From positions 682-25,970 of the forward strand of contig PMKK01000043.1 of assembly GCA_003157715.1 (NCBI GenBank): a stretch of DNA of 25,289 bases. Reading direction: 5' to 3'. The position numbers and the translations under genes were made by a program. The stretch comes from Actinomycetota bacterium. GTDB taxonomy: Bacteria; Actinomycetota; Thermoleophilia; UBA2241. Shown one piece after another: positions 21,333-25,289 of the stretch (position 1 is its first letter; every line of letters begins with the position of its first letter). The notes below the pieces were generated by a model. It did not search any database. It had not been told where the DNA came from and was given only the letters and a program-made list of their open reading frames with translations.

Positions 21333-22949
21333 TTAACCAGCGTCGGCCAGACGTGCCATGGGAGCATCTGAGAGATCCTGACCGGATGTCTCATTCGTCG
21401 GCGCGAGCGGCTTCTCTTTGACGAATGCCAGGATCACCGCGCCGACGACCATCAGCGGCAGCAAGTAGAGGAACACCGGCGTCAGTGCCCGATTGTAGGA
21501 GGCGACGACTACGGCCTTGGCAGCCGCGGGCAGATGATGGACCAGGGTCGGGGTGATGGAGTTGCGATCAAGCCGGGCGACGGCGGCAGTACCGCTCAGT
21601 GAGTGAAGGCCGGTCCTGAGCAGGCTCATGAGCCGGTTCGTGAACAGAGTACCGACGATGGCCGAGCCGAGCGAGGCCCCTATCTCCCGGAAGAAGTTGT
21701 TGGCGGCGGTGGCGGTGCCGACTTCGGTGATCGGAAACGAGTTCTGCACGATGAGGATGAGGATCTGCATGCCGAGTCCGATGCCGGCTCCGAACACGAA
21801 CAGGTAGAGGTCGACGATCCACAGCGAGGAGCTGACGGTGAGGCTGGACAACAGCAGGAGGCCGAGCACCATGACGAGGCAGCCGGCGATCGGCATCCAC
21901 TTGTAGCGGCCGGTCCTCGAGGCGAGCGTCCCGGTGGTGAGCGCGGTGCTCATCAGCCCGGCCGTCATCGGCACGAGCAGCAGGGCGGCCTTGGTGGCAC
22001 TCAGCCCGGTGACCATCTGGAGGTAGCTCGGCATGTAGGCGATGGTCCCGAACATCGCGATGGCGATGAGGAGGCCGCCGATCGTGGCAAGGTCGAAGTC
22101 GCGGCTGTGGAACAGGTGCAGCGGGATGAGCGGCTCCTTCGCGCGGCGCTCCACGAACACGAACGCCGCACCGGCGACCACGCTTGTGACCATGAGCCCG
22201 ATGATCGTCGACGAGCCCCAGGCGTAGTGCGTGCCGGCCCACGATGTGAACAGCACGAATGAACTCACCGCGACGGCCATGGTGACGATCCCGAGGATGT
22301 CCAGGCTGGGCTCCTGCCGGTCATTCGAGGGCATCTTGAGGAACAGCACGGCGGCGACAATGGCCAGCAGGCCGAGTGGTACGTTAAACCAGAAGGCCCA
22401 GCGCCAGCCGACGCCGTCCGTAAACCAGCCACCGAGCAGCGGCCCGAGTACCGAGGAGATGCCGAAAACGCTGCCCATCACGCCCATGTACTTGCCGCGC
22501 TGACGTGGGGGCACGATGTCCGCGATGATGGCTTGCGAGAGGATCATGAGACCACCGCCACCGAGGCCCTGCACGCCTCGTGCCGCGATAAGCCAGGTCA
22601 TGCTGTGGGCGTTCGCCCCAAGGACGGAGCCCGCGAGAAACAGCGCAAGGGCGCCGATGAACAGCGGCTTGCGCCCGATGAGATCGCCGAGCTTGCCGTA
22701 GATCGGCATCATGATCGTCGCGGCGAGGAGGTAGGCGGTAGTCACCCACAGCATGTGGCTGACGCCGCCGAGGTCGCCGACGATGGTCGGCAGGGCTGTG
22801 CTGAAGATGACCTGGTCCAGCGAAGCCAGCAGCATGGCGACCAGCAGACCTGCGAAGGCCATAGTCACGTCGCGCCGGTTGACGATCTGGGGCTCGAGCT
22901 TCAGCGTGCCGTCGGCTGCGAGCAGGCCCGCGGCGGTCGTCGATGACAT
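21333..22949 (-). CDS. DHA2-family (14-TM) MFS multidrug exporter
   Basis: A 538-residue proton-coupled exporter of the EmrB/QacA type. After a 25-residue cytosolic start, MAFAGLLVAMLLASLDQVIFSTALPTIVGDL holds TM1 with the D1 motif (Asp at about 45), and IYGKLGDLIGRKPLF is motif A. GVGWRWAFWFNVPLG after TM6 is characteristic of DHA2. It is only distantly similar to the pump at 2268. The gene starts at ATG 22949, seven bases after the tetR stop, and its ribosome site (AGGAAGGA) lies in the last tetR codons, so the two genes form one transcript. Expression is therefore expected to follow the TetR protein. Substrates unknown. Confidence 0.94.
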   Translation of the reverse strand: MSSTTAAGLLAADGTLKLEPQIVNRRDVTMAFAGLLVAMLLASLDQVIFSTALPTIVGDLGGVSHMLWVTTAYLLAATIMMPIYGKLGDLIGRKPLFIGALALFLAGSVLGANAHSMTWLIAARGVQGLGGGGLMILSQAIIADIVPPRQRGKYMGVMGSVFGISSVLGPLLGGWFTDGVGWRWAFWFNVPLGLLAIVAAVLFLKMPSNDRQEPSLDILGIVTMAVAVSSFVLFTSWAGTHYAWGSSTIIGLMVTSVVAGAAFVFVERRAKEPLIPLHLFHSRDFDLATIGGLLIAIAMFGTIAYMPSYLQMVTGLSATKAALLLVPMTAGLMSTALTTGTLASRTGRYKWMPIAGCLVMVLGLLLLSSLTVSSSLWIVDLYLFVFGAGIGLGMQILILIVQNSFPITEVGTATAANNFFREIGASLGSAIVGTLFTNRLMSLLRTGLHSLSGTAAVARLDRNSITPTLVHHLPAAAKAVVVASYNRALTPVFLYLLPLMVVGAVILAFVKEKPLAPTNETSGQDLSDAPMARLADAG

Positions 22950-22956
22950 CAGTGCG

Positions 22957-23592
22957 TCAGTCCTTCCTGTGGATCTCGGCCATCATGTCGATGGTCCGCT
23001 CGATGTTCTGGGTATGGGTGGTCACGTCGGCATCGGTCTCTGCCCACACCTCAAGGCTGTGGCGAACAGCCGATCCGACCATGCCGACGGCAAGCCGCGC
23101 CTCTTCTTTCAGATCAACCTGGCTGGCGAGCCGGCGCCGCTCGGGATGCAGACGCAAGTAGTCCGCGACCAGCCTCTCCAGCGCGGTCTGGAACTCCATC
23201 ACGGCGGACATGTGCACGTGCAGCAGGCGAGGTTCGTTTTGAACCAGGCGGCGGCGGTCCTGCATGATGCCGGATACGGGACCCATCGCCGCGACGGACG
23301 CCTCGGCGACCCGGCAGATCCCCTTGAGCAGATGAGGTCCGGCCTCGTCGAGAATGCCGAGGGCTCGCTGTTCATCGATGAGGTCGATGCCGGGGCCGAC
23401 GATGGCGACGTCCTTGCTGGGGAAGTAGTTGAAGAACGTGCGCAGCGAGATGTCGGCCCGCTTGGCGATGGCCTCGGCGGTCGCCGCTTCGTAGCCCTGC
23501 TCAAGAGCTATCTGGACGGCAGCGCACTCGATGGCGTTTCGCGTCTTGAGCTTCTTGCGCTCACGATGCCCGGGCTGTGGTGTGACGTGCAT
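22957..23592 (-). CDS. TetR-family transcriptional repressor
   Basis: A 211-residue regulator with an N-terminal TetR helix-turn-helix: TRNAIECAAVQIALEQGYEAATAEAIAKRADISLRTFFNYFPSKD (about 17-60), where FFNYFPSKD is the classical end of the DNA-binding domain. The remainder is an all-helical ligand-binding and dimer domain, in which I see no specific ligand signature. I chose ATG 23592: a strong promoter places the -10 seven bases upstream, and the earlier in-frame ATG at 23601 lies inside the -10. It is first in an operon with the MFS gene and probably represses itself through the operator overlapping its promoter; drug binding would then switch on the pump. Confidence 0.92.
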   Translation of the reverse strand: MHVTPQPGHRERKKLKTRNAIECAAVQIALEQGYEAATAEAIAKRADISLRTFFNYFPSKDVAIVGPGIDLIDEQRALGILDEAGPHLLKGICRVAEASVAAMGPVSGIMQDRRRLVQNEPRLLHVHMSAVMEFQTALERLVADYLRLHPERRRLASQVDLKEEARLAVGMVGSAVRHSLEVWAETDADVTTHTQNIERTIDMMAEIHRKD

Positions 23593-23594
23593 GT

Positions 23595-23628
23595 TGTGCA
23601 TTATTGCAGTCAATGCACATATAGTCAA
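23595..23628 (-). promoter_or_regulatory. tetR-MFS promoter with 25-base inverted-repeat operator
   Basis: On the minus strand TTGACT (23623-23628), a 17-base spacer and AATAAT (23600-23605) form a near-consensus promoter. The perfect inverted repeat TGTGCATT (23612-23619 and 23595-23602 arms, nine-base spacer) covers the spacer, the -10 and the start point. Transcription should begin at the ATG 23592, so the mRNA is leaderless. This is a textbook TetR autoregulation site. Confidence 0.72.
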
Positions 23629-23831
23629 GGACCGGGTGACCGGTACATCGTCGCGGCAGAATGGCGATCGCTGCGCAGCGACTACCGTGTCGAGGAAGCA
23701 GTTCGCGCTCGCGGGGCTCAAAAGCCGGCCGCGGCCACTACCTCATTCGCATGTCTCGAACGACTACTCGGCGAAGCTGCCCAGGCGGACGCGTCGCGAG
23801 TCCGCGAACCCCGCGGGGCGAGGTCGGCGGT

Positions 23832-25289
<1,458 letters not shown>

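Noticed and set aside
21183..21371. Plus-strand 62-codon frame just after the decayed mttB
   Set aside because: Overlaps the 3' end of the MFS gene, has no ribosome site and no recognisable sequence.

Overview
The window is high-GC DNA, probably from an actinomycetote (Actinobacteria). Strongly G/C-biased codon use, several promoters that place a -10 hexamer only 6-7 bases before a start codon (leaderless mRNAs), and a cell-shape gene (mreB) fit a deep-branching, possibly anaerobic or facultative lineage. The taxonomy is inference; no rRNA or other marker except partial mreB is present.

Left part (1-6725) is an accessory detoxification and small-gene region. It holds a truncated zinc-ribbon gene, a gene-poor stretch, a GNAT acetyltransferase, a two-gene MFS efflux/SDR operon behind a strong promoter with palindromes, two small unknown genes, a doubtful membrane ORF, and a divergent azoreductase/MarR pair sharing an operator region. 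A rho-independent terminator ends marR.

Central part 1 (6763-12378) is a molybdenum hydroxylase operon. A roughly 270-base, heavily structured leader with two mutually exclusive pairings of the same 7-mer precedes a close homologue of the Desulfovibrio gigas aldehyde oxidoreductase (Mop). Behind it come a large flavin/Fe-S fusion protein and a 60-residue four-cysteine redox protein, overlapping ATGA. The leader is the best candidate for an unlisted or Moco-type riboswitch.

Central part 2 (12458-21179) is a methylated-amine locus. A divergent MerR-HTH/GAF regulator faces mttB-like methyltransferase 1, a DAO-family flavin oxidase, mttB-like 2, an orphan family-5 solute-binding protein with a C-terminal membrane anchor, and a decayed third mttB. 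The two intact mttB genes share a nearly identical 177-base core, which suggests gene conversion. No corrinoid protein, reactivase or permease gene is in the window, so the pathway is incomplete here.

Right part (21333-25289) holds a TetR-MFS efflux operon with a clear promoter and a 25-base inverted-repeat operator, a BudC-type acetoin/butanediol dehydrogenase, and the 5' end of mreB. The mreB frame has no ATG, GTG or TTG; an ATC sits at the correct distance from a strong Shine-Dalgarno. A plausible overall theme is oxidation of methylated amines and aldehydes plus xenobiotic export; this is inference from gene content.
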